Shown piece by piece: positions 32,826 through 42,852 of a stretch of DNA of 64,000 bases. Position 1 is the first letter of the stretch; each line of letters opens with the position of its first letter. The position numbers and the translations under genes were made by a program. The DNA comes from Plantago ovata (taxonomy: Eukaryota > Streptophyta > Magnoliopsida > Lamiales > Plantaginaceae), in the NCBI GenBank assembly GCA_028274465.1, contig CM051458.1, forward strand, positions 72,045,766 to 72,109,765, read 5' to 3'. The notes beneath the pieces are model-generated. The model saw nothing but the letters and a program-made list of their open reading frames with translations, searched no databases and was not told the origin of the DNA.

Positions 32826-35240
32826 TTAATTATCCAATGATGGATGTCCATTAACATGTTCAAGAATGCGTCCAGTGGAAACCCAAGTCTTAAGTTTTTC
32901 AACTTTGACTTGTTTTCTACTTGCTGAGGAACTAGGAGGTTTTGAGCTGAAAGACTTTTGATTCGTGCTGATCAAATCCACTTTCTGATGTGGTGTCTTG
33001 CTCTGTTGACCTTTTTGCTGAACATACTTTTCAGTAAGTTCTTTTCTAGCAAGGTTCCTTCTAGCCCTAGCATTAAGAGTCTTTTCAGAACTCTTAGGCT
33101 TGATTTTCTTCATCTCTTTGAAGTATCTTTGCTGACTTTGCTTATACTCATGAAAAAGTTGACTTTGCTTGGTTTGAAACCGAGTCCACTTTTCGGAGAA
33201 TGCTGAGCTTTAGTGTCAGCAACCTTACTTGATTCAGGTTTGTCAGCAAAGGACTTCTGATTACTTTTAGTAATCTTGCCTTTAGACTTAACAACTTGCT
33301 TTTCAGCAACTTGTTTGGCGGAATGCTTCCAGCATTCTTCTTCTTTCCAGTTTGCTTCTCAGCAACCTGTTTTCCTTTTAAAGTCTTGTTACTTTAGTAG
33401 CAACAGCGGGATTTATGGTCATAGGTACTTGATTGCATGTTTCAGCAACCTTAGATTGACCAAACTGATAGAGTTCTGGTAGACCACTATCAGTAGCACG
33501 TACAAAGGAGATCGGTGATTTAACTTTACTCAAGATTTCTACGTCATCACCTTCATACGTAGCACCTAAACCTTGTTTCTGAGATGGATCTCTCAAGTAA
33601 GAGTTTAGTTTAGTCAGCGTATTACTTGCGTCCACATAAGATTTGAAATTGATTTTCATCTTTTCATCTCTTGGATTTCAGCAAGTTACTTTAGAATTGA
33701 GGACTGATACTCTTCCAATTCTAATGCCATTTGAGAATTCTTCTCTGTAGCTTCAGCAATCAACTTCTTAAGACGTCTTATTTCAGCATCCTTTCTTCTG
33801 TCTCTTCCTTCAGCAAGACATACTTTTCAGTAGTCTGCTTGGTCAGAGTTTCAGCAATCTGTAGTTTCTCTTGCTGTTTGCTCAGAGTTTCCCCAAATCT
33901 TTCGATTTCTCCTAGAATCTTGTCAAGGTCAATCTCGTCTTCACTTTCTGAGTCTGAGTCAGAGGTAGGGTTGTTTACCTGACCGGCCATGAAGCAGAAT
34001 TCGTAGTTTGACACATCTGGATAGCTTCCATAGCTATTCCACAAACTTCTTTGCCAATCTCCACGTCTAGAGTGGCTTCTTCATCGTCAGTGTCTGAACT
34101 TTCATCCCACTGTCTTCGGAGCTAGTATCAATACACAATACATCGATTTTTGCTTGAAGCTTCTTCTTTTCTTCAACAATAAAGGCTCTTTTGAACTTCT
34201 TCTTCTTTTCAGCAGATTTGCCTTTCAGCAAAGCGCAATTAGCTTTGAAGTGTCCAGGCTTCTTGCAGTAAAAGCATAGATCATTTCCAACTGCAGGTTC
34301 TTCTGATGAGGTTTGCTTGCTGAGCTTACTTGTTCAGCGAGCCAGTCTCATTCTTGTACTTATGGTAATTGTTACCAAGAGGCTTTTTCAGCTTTTCTTT
34401 TGCTTTTCGCCTTTCAAGTTCCTTACTAATGAATTTCTTCATGTTTTTAACAACCAAAGCGTTTTCATCAGCAGGCTCTTTATCATTCTTCTTTTCAGAA
34501 GATGACGGCTTTGCAGCAAGAGCAATGTTTTGCGACTTTTCAGCAAACACATTTTCTCTTTGCTTTGTCTCATAGTTGACAGTAGCAAGATGAGAGAACA
34601 ACTCTGTTGGTGTAATGTCTGGCATTCCTTGATTGTAGTAGAAATTCTCAGTGTGGATCCATTCTTGATTCAGACTTCTGATGATGGTTTTCACCTTCTC
34701 AGAATCTGAGTAAAGATTACCAACACCTAAGGCTGCCATTTCACTAACAAGAGTTGTGAATCTGAAATCCAAGTCTTCCAGTGACTCGTTTGTACCTTGC
34801 TTAAAGTTTTGAAACTTTAATTTAAGTACTTCAAGTTTGTTTTCCTTGGCTTTGTCAGATCCAGCACAAAGATCTTGAACCATTTTCCAAGCTTCCTTTG
34901 CAGTCTTAGCACCCCACAGTTTGCATTGTATGGTATCCGGAGTTGATCGAATGATGATGTTTCTTGCTTGGCCATCAAGACGGAATCTCTTAGCTTCGTC
35001 AGAAGTCCATTCCTCTCTTGGTTTTGGCACAACTCTATCTGATGGTTCGGCTAAGATAGTGTCCTTTCCAGCTTCAGTGGTCTTGTGAGGGAAACTCCTT
35101 TCAACCTTAGTGATCTTGATAGGTCCATCATTAATGACGGTGACCATCTCATCACTAATGGCCTCAAGATGTAGCATCATGTTGTTTCACCATTTTTCGT
35201 AACTTCCCAGCTTCAGCAAGGGAGCATCTCCTAAAGACAT
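32826..35240 (-). pseudogene. S4 gag
   Basis: Matches S3 gag throughout. Open stretches are 34326-35180 (284 aa: the gag domain), 33778-34044, 33378-33659 and 32826-33113 (basic tail, ending in the conserved TAA). An in-frame TGA replaces Arg 17 codons or so after the start (35187-35189). A frameshift at about 34312 interrupts the region before the zinc knuckle. The base missing from S3 near 25093 is present here. Confidence 0.88.
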
Positions 35241-35338
35241 CATGTCAGCAAAGCACTACCAAACTGATCAAGTGAGAGTGATTTATGGAAAGCACCTAAG
35301 GGGATCTAGGTTCAGTGCTGAAGGTTAAAGAACCTCCT

Positions 35339-35350
35339 GCTCTGATACCA
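35339..35350 (-). other. S4 primer-binding site (initiator tRNA-Met)
   Basis: TGGTATCAGAGC on the minus strand, two bases from the LTR. Confidence 0.93.
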
Positions 35351-35352
35351 CT

Positions 35353-35825
35353 TTTTGGTCCCTTAAAACAACAAGAAAAGACTGGGGGGGGGGTGAATAG
35401 TCTTTTCAAACTTTTGTTGTTTAAAACTTTCTCAGCAAGTGCTTATTACTTTTCAGTAATGAGTTTGCTGATACTTAACTTTCTCAGCAAGCGCAAGATA
35501 CTTTGCAGTAACTCGGTTTGCTGATACTTAAAATCAGAGAGCGAAAGTCTTTGATACAATAAGAGCTTCTTCAGCAAATAAAGGTTTCAGCAAGTAATGT
35601 GAGTGACAGTGTACAAACAGATATAATTTGCTGAAAACTAGATACAGTAAGTAAATCACACAAACACTTTTATAGTGGTATCTGAGAGTGGCGTAATCTC
35701 TCAACTAATCCACTTTGTCCTTTCTAGGACTGAATCCACTAAGATATGATTGAGGTTCCTTACAATTCCTATCTAGAGCGATTCAAATAGAAACCAAAGC
35801 ACACTTGCTTCGTTTCCAACCTAAT
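35353..35825 (-). repeat. S4 5' LTR, first piece
   Basis: Matches S3 26938-27415. The terminal TG on the plus strand is mutated to TT. The G-run hairpin has lost a few bases (10 G). Interrupted at CTAAT (35821-35825) by G2. Confidence 0.9.
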
Positions 35826-37227
35826 TGATGATGTCGTTTTTCACCAATTAAATTTGTTTAAAAGCCTAAGAACACTTATCACTACACAAACTAGAGTGAA
35901 ACGGCAAGTTGTCCCCGAGTGTCGTTCTCTCGGGACCTAACGTGGCTTTGTTTGAGGTTTTTGCTAGCAATTTCAGTCAACGAATTCAATTGTTTGTAGA
36001 ATCGTTTTCTTTAGAACCAAGCAACGAGAAATCGGATTTATGTAAATCAAGTTTGGAAAACGGTTGGTGGTAGAAATCAAATACACATGCATGGGTTACG
36101 AATATGCTCACAAGTTCAGTGCGTAAAACCTTCGATCAAGTCTGCTAAGCAACTCGTCTAGGCAACTTTAAGACACACATCATGAAAGATCACTATCAAT
36201 ACTTTAGAGGTGCTTGTCACCAACACCATTTATCTAGCATGCTGCAAATCTCTAACATACAATCCTATAGCTTTCATTGACCAAGAGTTTGTCACTATAC
36301 TCAATATGAATATATTTTATAGGCAACTAAGAATCATATGAAGGGATTTGCAGCAAGATTGAATCACAATCTCATGTAAGCATAAACATAACCCATAGCA
36401 TGCATATTCTAAATTCTACCACCAACAGAAAAGATTTAGCTACTCATATTCATCAACATAGACATCAATTCATATGAATAATAATTAGAATACATCATAT
36501 CAAACTACAAGACAAGAGAGTGATACAAGTTACCACCAAAGTTGTCACTAATCGGTGGAAAGCAAAGAAAACCTCTCCGTAGATGATTACAAAGGATGAA
36601 TCCCAATCAAAACCTTGAATCCCAAGCTAAAATACAATGTAATCTGAGTTTTCTCTGAGTTTTTGGGCTTAGGAGCTCTCCAAAACGAAGTTACAGTTCA
36701 AAAGATATTCAAAAAATGATCAAAGATCAGATCTAAGAAGGAAAACCCGAAAACGTAACCGCTGCCAAGCGGACCGCTTGGAGAAGCCAAGCGGAGCGCT
36801 TGGAAAGCGAAGCGCTTCGGGCACTCCAAGCACTTCGCTTGGCTTCTGTGCCAAAGCTCCTGGAAATTGAAGCGGAGCGCTTCACTATTCAGGCGCTTAG
36901 CTTGGCTCCTGGGCAGATTTTTGTCTTCAAACTCAATCTTTTTGCCCTCGCATGGCCCTCGGGTGCCTTGGACTCATCCTTCTCGATGCTTATTGATACT
37001 CAAACACTTACGAACAAGCCACGGAGATTGGAGAACTTCAACGGGGCCATCTTTTCATAAAAAAGGCTCGTTTTTAGCTCCAAAACCGCCGTTTCGTACC
37101 TAAGTGCCTGAAAATGCAGAAAACACAAAACGTGACACTATTGTACAAAACTAACCAAAAAACAAGGCTAGAAGATAACAAAAGAAGGTAAAAAAGACAA
37201 GATGAACGCGTCAAAATACGTTCATCA
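35826..37227 (-). repeat. G2 3' LTR
   Basis: 1402 bp; about 25 hand-counted differences from 45285-46689. It carries the palindrome island at 36765-36892, with CCAAGCG/CGCTTGG arms (36765-36781 with spacer GAC; 36787-36803 with spacer GAG). Confidence 0.92.
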
Positions 37228-37264
37228 AACTCCCCAAACCAAACCTTTGCTTGTCCTCAAGCAA
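37228..37264 (-). promoter_or_regulatory. G2 polypurine tract and preceding hairpin
   Basis: On the minus strand: hairpin TTGCTTG-AGGA-CAAGCAA (37247-37264), then AAGGTTTGGTTTGGGGAGTT up to the LTR. Same layout in G6 (62865-62901). Confidence 0.85.
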
Positions 37265-37714
37265 CAACCTATCCTAAATGCAACACAAAAGGAGTCTCAT
37301 GCCAAGTAAAGTGAACTAATCTATTGAATCTACCAAATGCTTATGAACAAAACCAAATGAGCATGACATGCAAATAGGTTGAAGTATGCCTCGATTGCGA
37401 ATATACACATTCTCAAGTGCACTTGGTTAAACAAAGGAGTCTCACGTAACATCTTCTACCTGGACCTGATCAGTGACGACACAATGATGCATGTTATCAT
37501 ACTACAATTGCCCCGTGCCTATGAAACCGAGGACTTACTTCTGTTTACCAAGCGAGACTTTTCCTCAAGAGAGGGCGACCCAATACTGGCTCTCATCAAA
37601 CGAAGGAGGGTTCCCTTAGATAGATAACACTCCCCTATTCTACCCAGACTCTCAAGAATGAGCCTCTTTCAACCACTTCTTGAATAGCAAGACGAGGGTG
37701 GTCAAGAACAGGCC

Positions 37715-38957
37715 TGACGAACATGTCAGATTCAGTCAAATAAATTTGTATTAGCCAAAGGCAATCCACAACTACAACGAAAACCGTAGTGTAGTAGTAG
37801 AATGACTCGAGTGTCGTTCTCTCAGGACTATACTAGCTTTATCAAATCTAATTAAGAATATAAAACAACAGATAGAAAGCAATAGGGGTTTTCAAGCAGA
37901 TAATGGAGATTGGTGATAGTATGGTCCTTCTTAACATAATGGGTCGATAATCATGCATAAATTCCTCGGTCTTGCATAGAGATCTTTGAATCAATCTTGT
38001 GTCCTTGTTGCAAGTTTTAAGCACGACGAAGATAATATGTGTCTGACTTGTCAACAACTATCGTCCTATTGTGTTCCGTAATTATTCAACACTACGAAGA
38101 TAATTGGTCTGATTGGTCGACAAGTGTCCAAGTGTGCATAATGATCAATACAACATACGAGAATTTTGGTTTCAACTGATCAACGAAATAAAGCAATGAC
38201 ACGGAGTATAATGCGCGATATAGCCATTAGCATGATTATCTTCCCTCGCTAAGAATTCACATACTACCACCAGCGATAAATTTAGCTACTCATAATAGGC
38301 ATGCAATCAATAGCAATCATAGAAGAAAACATATTGAAAGAAGAATAAAATAAGTAGATAAAAGTTGTAAGATACAAAGTTACCGAAGGTTGTCAATCTC
38401 CGGATGATTGTGGTCCTACGAGCTCCAATCTGCTATGAAAAAGTATCCCCTAAGCTATGGAACTCCCAGGACAGGCTCCGGGAAGCTCCTACCTAAAACT
38501 ATAGAGAGAGGTGAGAAAGTAGGCTTGGAAAGATATGATTTTCGGAGAAAAACTTGAGCTCTATATATAGGCCCCGAAATTCTTCTGGGGCGGTTCGCCC
38601 CCCAGTATTTCGCAGAATTTCCGCGTTTCTCGACGCGGATTTGGATTTCTTCACCTTTTCGGACTCGGTTTCAGACTTCTAATGGCATTCTAACCTCCAG
38701 ATTCGACCCCTAGACTCCAAATCCTATCCGGAAACCTTCAGATACTCCAAATAGGCTTCTGGAACACCAATTCCTTGTAGACTTCAATATAATTGCCCGT
38801 AAATCTCCGAATTTCAACCAAAACCTGTAAAATAAAATCTAAAGGGAAACGTGACACTATTCTAATAAAATGTACTAAAATATAGCTAAATTAACATAGA
38901 GGATATCTAAATTAGATGAAAAAGACTCGAATGAAAGTGTAAAATACACATTCATCA
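37715..38957 (-). mobile_element. G4: solo LTR (F2 family) inside G2
   Basis: 1243 bp with ends of the F2 family, flanked by the duplication AGGCC (37710-37714, 38958-38962). The homologous uninterrupted site is in G1 near 12112. A solo LTR arises when the two LTRs of an element recombine. Confidence 0.93.
38561..38570 (-). promoter_or_regulatory. TATA box of G4 next to a GC palindrome
   Basis: CTATATATAG, 16 bp from the palindrome GGGGCG-GTT-CGCCCC at 38587-38601, which is upstream on the minus strand. Confidence 0.65.
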
Positions 38958-40187
38958 AGGCCTTGGACAAAGGCGACACGAAACGAAAGATAGAATTTAC
39001 AACTCGATAACTTCACAATAACAAATATTTATATGACACTTGACACTTTACTAGACTGCTTTTGGGCTTGCAACGACCCTTCTTTTGCTTTTTGGGTCTT
39101 ATTCTTTATTTCCCTTTTTTTTTTTATTTCTTTTCTCTTTTTTTTTTTGTATATTTCTTTTTCTTTTCTTCTTCTTTTTTTTTTTCTCTTTCTCTTTTTT
39201 GTTATATATGGGCAAGCAACAGTACGAAGTGTCAAAAACACCTCCCCAAACCTATTAGAAAGAATAGGTTTGAGCACAAAGACGAAAAAGAAAAAGGAAA
39301 GACTCTTTTACAAAGACACCTCCCCAAACCTATTCGAAAGAATAGGTTGGGACACAAAACAAAAGAAAAAGAAAAAAAAACTTTACAACGACTCAAAGAC
39401 GAAAGACAAGATCAACGAAGCAACCCCCTCCCCAAACCTATTCGATAGAATCAGTTTAATACAAGGAATCGCACACCTCACACTACCTCCTTCCTAGGCA
39501 TTTCGCAATCTCTAATCGAGGTGAAGAACTTGTCGCCTCTTACGTACATAATTACACGGGTTACAACCATAGACTCTAACATGCATCATTTCATAAGGCC
39601 ATCGTGAACCGCAGCAGAAGAAACACCACTCAAAGTGATGTCGAGACTACTAAGCTTAACTAGTGCACATGCGAATGTGACAAACAAAGAGAGACAAGCC
39701 TCAAACTACTTGCAAAGTGATGCAACATATGATCAATGGTCATAAACACTTAGTCTACTCAATAAAAAAGTTCAAAACACTTGGCAATAAACTCCACACA
39801 CAACAACGTGCAACAACTAATCTAGGGATGATATGCATGCAAAAATTTGAAAAAACACGACAAATCACATGAACTAGAATAAAATCAGGCATGTACGAAC
39901 CACACAAGCATATAGTACTGAAAATCCAATACCCCCTCCCCAAACCTAAACTTTTGCTCGTCCTCGAGCAAAGAAAAGTTGAAAGAAAAGGAAAAATTGG
40001 ATTGAAAGTACACTTCCCTGAGATAAAGGTTCGTGTCCAATCTCCTATATATGAGTAGTACCTGAAAGGACTCAAGAAACAAGTGAAAACGGGTGCGCAA
40101 AGGTGAGAAGAATGGAAAAAACGAGGAAAATCTGGGTACAGGGTCCAGGCGGACCGCTTGGCGGGAGCCAAGCGGTCCGCTTGTCAA

Positions 40188-40222
40188 GCGGCAACGGCAC
40201 CAAATTGATGATGTCGTTTTTG
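40188..40222 (-). other. fossil LTR end and primer site inside G2
   Basis: On the minus strand the last 16 bases of an F1 LTR (AAAAACGACATCATCA) are followed by ATTTGGTGCCGTTGCCG, a primer-binding site with one change. G1 has the same join at its real 5' LTR. The flanking sequence on the LTR side is unrelated to the LTR. Confidence 0.85.
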
Positions 40223-40520
40223 ATTGGACCTATTTCCAAACCCTTCCGAGCGCTTTGCTTGGACCTATTTCCAGATTTTCGATGTTTTTTCCTATCTTAA
40301 TCACCTAAGGCACCAAGACAAAAACTCGACTAAACTAATCACGACAAAAGGCACACAGGCCACAACTACAAAAGCAAATAAAGAGTACAAGAGTCAAAAG
40401 TCATAGCATCATACAACCAAATCGAAATGAAAAGAGTTTCAACCAACAATAGTAAACGAGCCAAAATAACGATAATATACAAATACTACCGATAAATGTG
40501 GCCCTTGTCGGCTGGTGTCT

Positions 40521-41747
40521 CTAGGAGTAGGGGTCGTAGGGGGTGTTAGGAAAGTCACTCCGACTACCACCGGTCTGATCATGGAAAGGGTACCCCGGAA
40601 TTCGGCGAGCTAAGGCATCATAGCGGTTCATCGTCTCCTCCTGGTGGGCTCTCCAACGCCTAGTGTCCTCTGCTCGAGCGGCCTCCCAACGCTGATCTAC
40701 ACGCCCCTGGTAATCATCCCAACGCTGCTCCTCCATCACACGGAAGTCCTCCCACCTCCTGACTTCGCGCTCCTCAAATCCCCGGAATTGCTCGGTGAGC
40801 TTGGTCGACTGAGCCTCCAACATGGTGGTTTGGAAGCTACCAAACTGATCGACCAAGATCTGGTTGAACCCCGAGAAGTCGAAGCTTCCTTGGCCGGCCG
40901 TAGGCGGAGGTGGAGGAGGTGTCACATGGCGTGTAACCCTCGGTTGCATGGGTTCTCCTTGCTGAGCGCACCAAGTCCTGTACATCTCATTGTACGTATC
41001 AATGTTGATGGACTTCTTCGGCTTCTTGTCCAGTACGAGGTCGGGAACTCCGGCCTCCTGGCACATGGCCGTGATCAAGTTACCAAAGGCAAGCTTCCGG
41101 TTGGCATTACGGCGGCGCTTGAATTCCTCCAAGATGACGACGCCAGGAGTGAGAGACAAATCATGCAAGAGAGCATGGACTAGGACTCCGTAATAGGACT
41201 GAACCTCGGAATCATGTGTGCTAGGGATCAGATTGGCTTGAACGAACTTCAACATCATCCTTGCCTCGAAGGTGAGATCGTTGTGGCGCAAAATCCGGGG
41301 TGGCTCATCAGGCAATTCATAATCGTCCACGGTAATGCCATTCTGTACCTCCATGGGGTAGTGATCAGACTCCCGGTCGTAGACATAGAGCTCCGCGGGA
41401 TCAAATCTCTCGTGGATTGCAGGCCGGCGGTTTGGATCCCGCGTCAGTGGCCTATCCAATCGCATGATGAAGCTCGTGATGCTCAAAGGAGTAAACTCGA
41501 CCCCAACACCGCGGACGGGAACCTCACCAGTCCGCTCATTGTAGTCCGTGAAGGCAATGTAGAAATCCTCCACTACCGCTTGGTCCCAATTTGGCATGAC
41601 CTCGGCATAGTACTTCCAGCCTCGCTCAGTAATGAGCTTGTTGAGCTCTCTGGCACCATCCAACTGGCTCTCACCAGCCGTGAAGCGAATGCTCCTCTCC
41701 GAAATGTACGTGTTCTTGTGGGCATGGAAACTCCCTTCAAGAGACAA
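40521..41747 (-). CDS. G2 accessory ORF with plant-transposon-protein-like domain (408 aa)
   Basis: Residues 20-250 resemble the plant 'putative plant transposon protein' family often found in Gypsy elements: ITERGWKYY, VVEDFYIAF, VPVRGVGVEFTPLSI and a late FGNLITAMCQEAGVPD. A proline run follows near 275, then a charged tail with Arg-Trp spaced about every ten residues (about 320-390), probably helical. The frame opens at a TTG after an upstream TAA; the first ATG would cut the domain, so the true start may lie on an upstream exon. It is more GC-rich than its surroundings. Function unknown. Confidence 0.8.
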   Translation of the reverse strand: MSLEGSFHAHKNTYISERSIRFTAGESQLDGARELNKLITERGWKYYAEVMPNWDQAVVEDFYIAFTDYNERTGEVPVRGVGVEFTPLSITSFIMRLDRPLTRDPNRRPAIHERFDPAELYVYDRESDHYPMEVQNGITVDDYELPDEPPRILRHNDLTFEARMMLKFVQANLIPSTHDSEVQSYYGVLVHALLHDLSLTPGVVILEEFKRRRNANRKLAFGNLITAMCQEAGVPDLVLDKKPKKSINIDTYNEMYRTWCAQQGEPMQPRVTRHVTPPPPPPTAGQGSFDFSGFNQILVDQFGSFQTTMLEAQSTKLTEQFRGFEEREVRRWEDFRVMEEQRWDDYQGRVDQRWEAARAEDTRRWRAHQEETMNRYDALARRIPGYPFHDQTGGSRSDFPNTPYDPYS

Positions 41748-42440
41748 TGAGACTTAGACTCGACTCCTAGACTCCAATACTCACTCAAGTGTCCTTTTTA
41801 ACGAGTTTGAAGGCTTGCTAAAATTCAAACACAGCGAATCGAGAGGCTTTTACACTTCGTTACGATTAGCTAATTCGAATCAAACCAAGCAAACAAACTC
41901 GCCATTAGAACTACCCAACCAATCCAACACATTCTCATGCAATCACAACATCACCATAATCATATCATAACTCAAATTCAAGGCTAACAATCATCAAACA
42001 ATTACATAGCAAAAATTCGAATCATAACATAAGTCAAATTCAAGGCTAACAATCATCAAACAATTAAATAGCAAAATTCGAGCACTAGAGTTCATCATAA
42101 ATCAAAAGGAGCAAAATTCGAATTTAGACATCACATCTAGTAAGAAAATGCTCAATAATCATAATCAAACTCTAATTCACCAATGCATAACACAATGGAA
42201 GCCAATTAAGATAAAATCCCAAATTCAAGAAAGTTAGGGTTCATGAGAGGTACCTTTGATTCCTTGTTATGGATGCTTCAACCGTGAAATTTGATCGGTT
42301 TAGATGATAGAGGGGGTGATGGGCTTTGTAAAATGCACAAGATTGCAAGAATTGGTGGAGAATTGAGAGAGATTGAGATTTTTTGGGGTGCAAAATCGGC
42401 AATGGAGGAAGAAAAACGAAGTGGGGGGCTTTGAAACTCA
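41748..42440 (-). other. leader and possible intron upstream of the G2 accessory ORF
   Basis: On the minus strand: a pyrimidine-rich stretch like a plant 5' UTR (about 42370-42260), a possible splice donor AAAG/GTACCT near 42252, then about 430 bp of T-rich sequence and a possible acceptor ending TTTGAATTTTAG near 41818. A 58-bp imperfect tandem duplication lies at 41964-42080. Splicing is inference. Confidence 0.35.
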
Positions 42441-42469
42441 AGTGCCCCGCTTAGCTTTCTTAAAGAAAG

Positions 42470-42670
42470 CCAAGCGAAGCGCTTGGCAAGCGGTCCGCTT
42501 TGGAACTCCCAAGCGCTCCACTTGGATTTCCAGTAGGAATTTTCATTCCTACTGGAAATTCAAGCGGACCGCTTGGGCGTGCCAAGCGCTTCGCTTGGAT
42601 TTACAGTAAGAATGGGATTCTTACTGGAAATCCAAGCGGACCGCTTGGGCTTTCCAAGCAGTTCGCTTGG
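42470..42670. repeat. palindrome cluster upstream of the G2 accessory ORF
   Basis: Seven CCAAGCG-type palindromes (42470-42486, 42487-42503, 42508-42525, 42561-42575, 42582-42598, 42632-42648, 42654-42670), some with mismatches. Two longer perfect hairpins are interleaved: CCAGTAGGAAT/ATTCCTACTGG (42530-42555, loop TTTC) and CAGTAAGAAT/ATTCTTACTG (42604-42626, loop GGG). Confidence 0.9.
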
Positions 42671-42852
42671 GACCTGAAGCTCTCAAATCCATTTTTTTTC
42701 AACTTTTGCTAAATTTTCACCCCAAAAACCTTGTCTAATCAATGAAACAAAATTTTAAACGTGCTTCTAATCTACATGCAATTACCTACAACCTCGGGTT
42801 GCCTCCCGAGAAGCGCCTTCGTTTAAAAGTCATTGGCTCGACTCATCTTAGC

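Larger units (their letters stand above)
37228..40205 (-). other. G2 3' non-coding module (interrupted by G4)
   Basis: Homologous to the whole internal region of G1. No convincing coding sequence. It holds repeated hairpins with AACCTATTC/GAATAGGTT stems beside G-rich tracts (39249-39270, 39327-39348, about 39436-39460), a T-rich simple repeat on the plus strand (39115-39205), a second hairpin plus polypurine block (39940-39972) and palindromes at 40145-40190. The open frames here on either strand are low-complexity or lack an ATG. Confidence 0.75.

Noticed and set aside
30897..35352. S4 as an assembly duplicate of S3
   Set aside because: It has its own substitutions, a nonsense codon at 35187, a mutated LTR end and a base that S3 lacks, so it is a separate copy.
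39033..39497. 154-residue Phe-rich frame that looks like a membrane protein
   Set aside because: It is encoded by a T-rich simple repeat in the non-coding module.
42470..42670. CRISPR-like array of regularly repeated palindromes
   Set aside because: Repeats are of unequal spacing, have no unique spacers and occur in plant retrotransposons; no cas genes.
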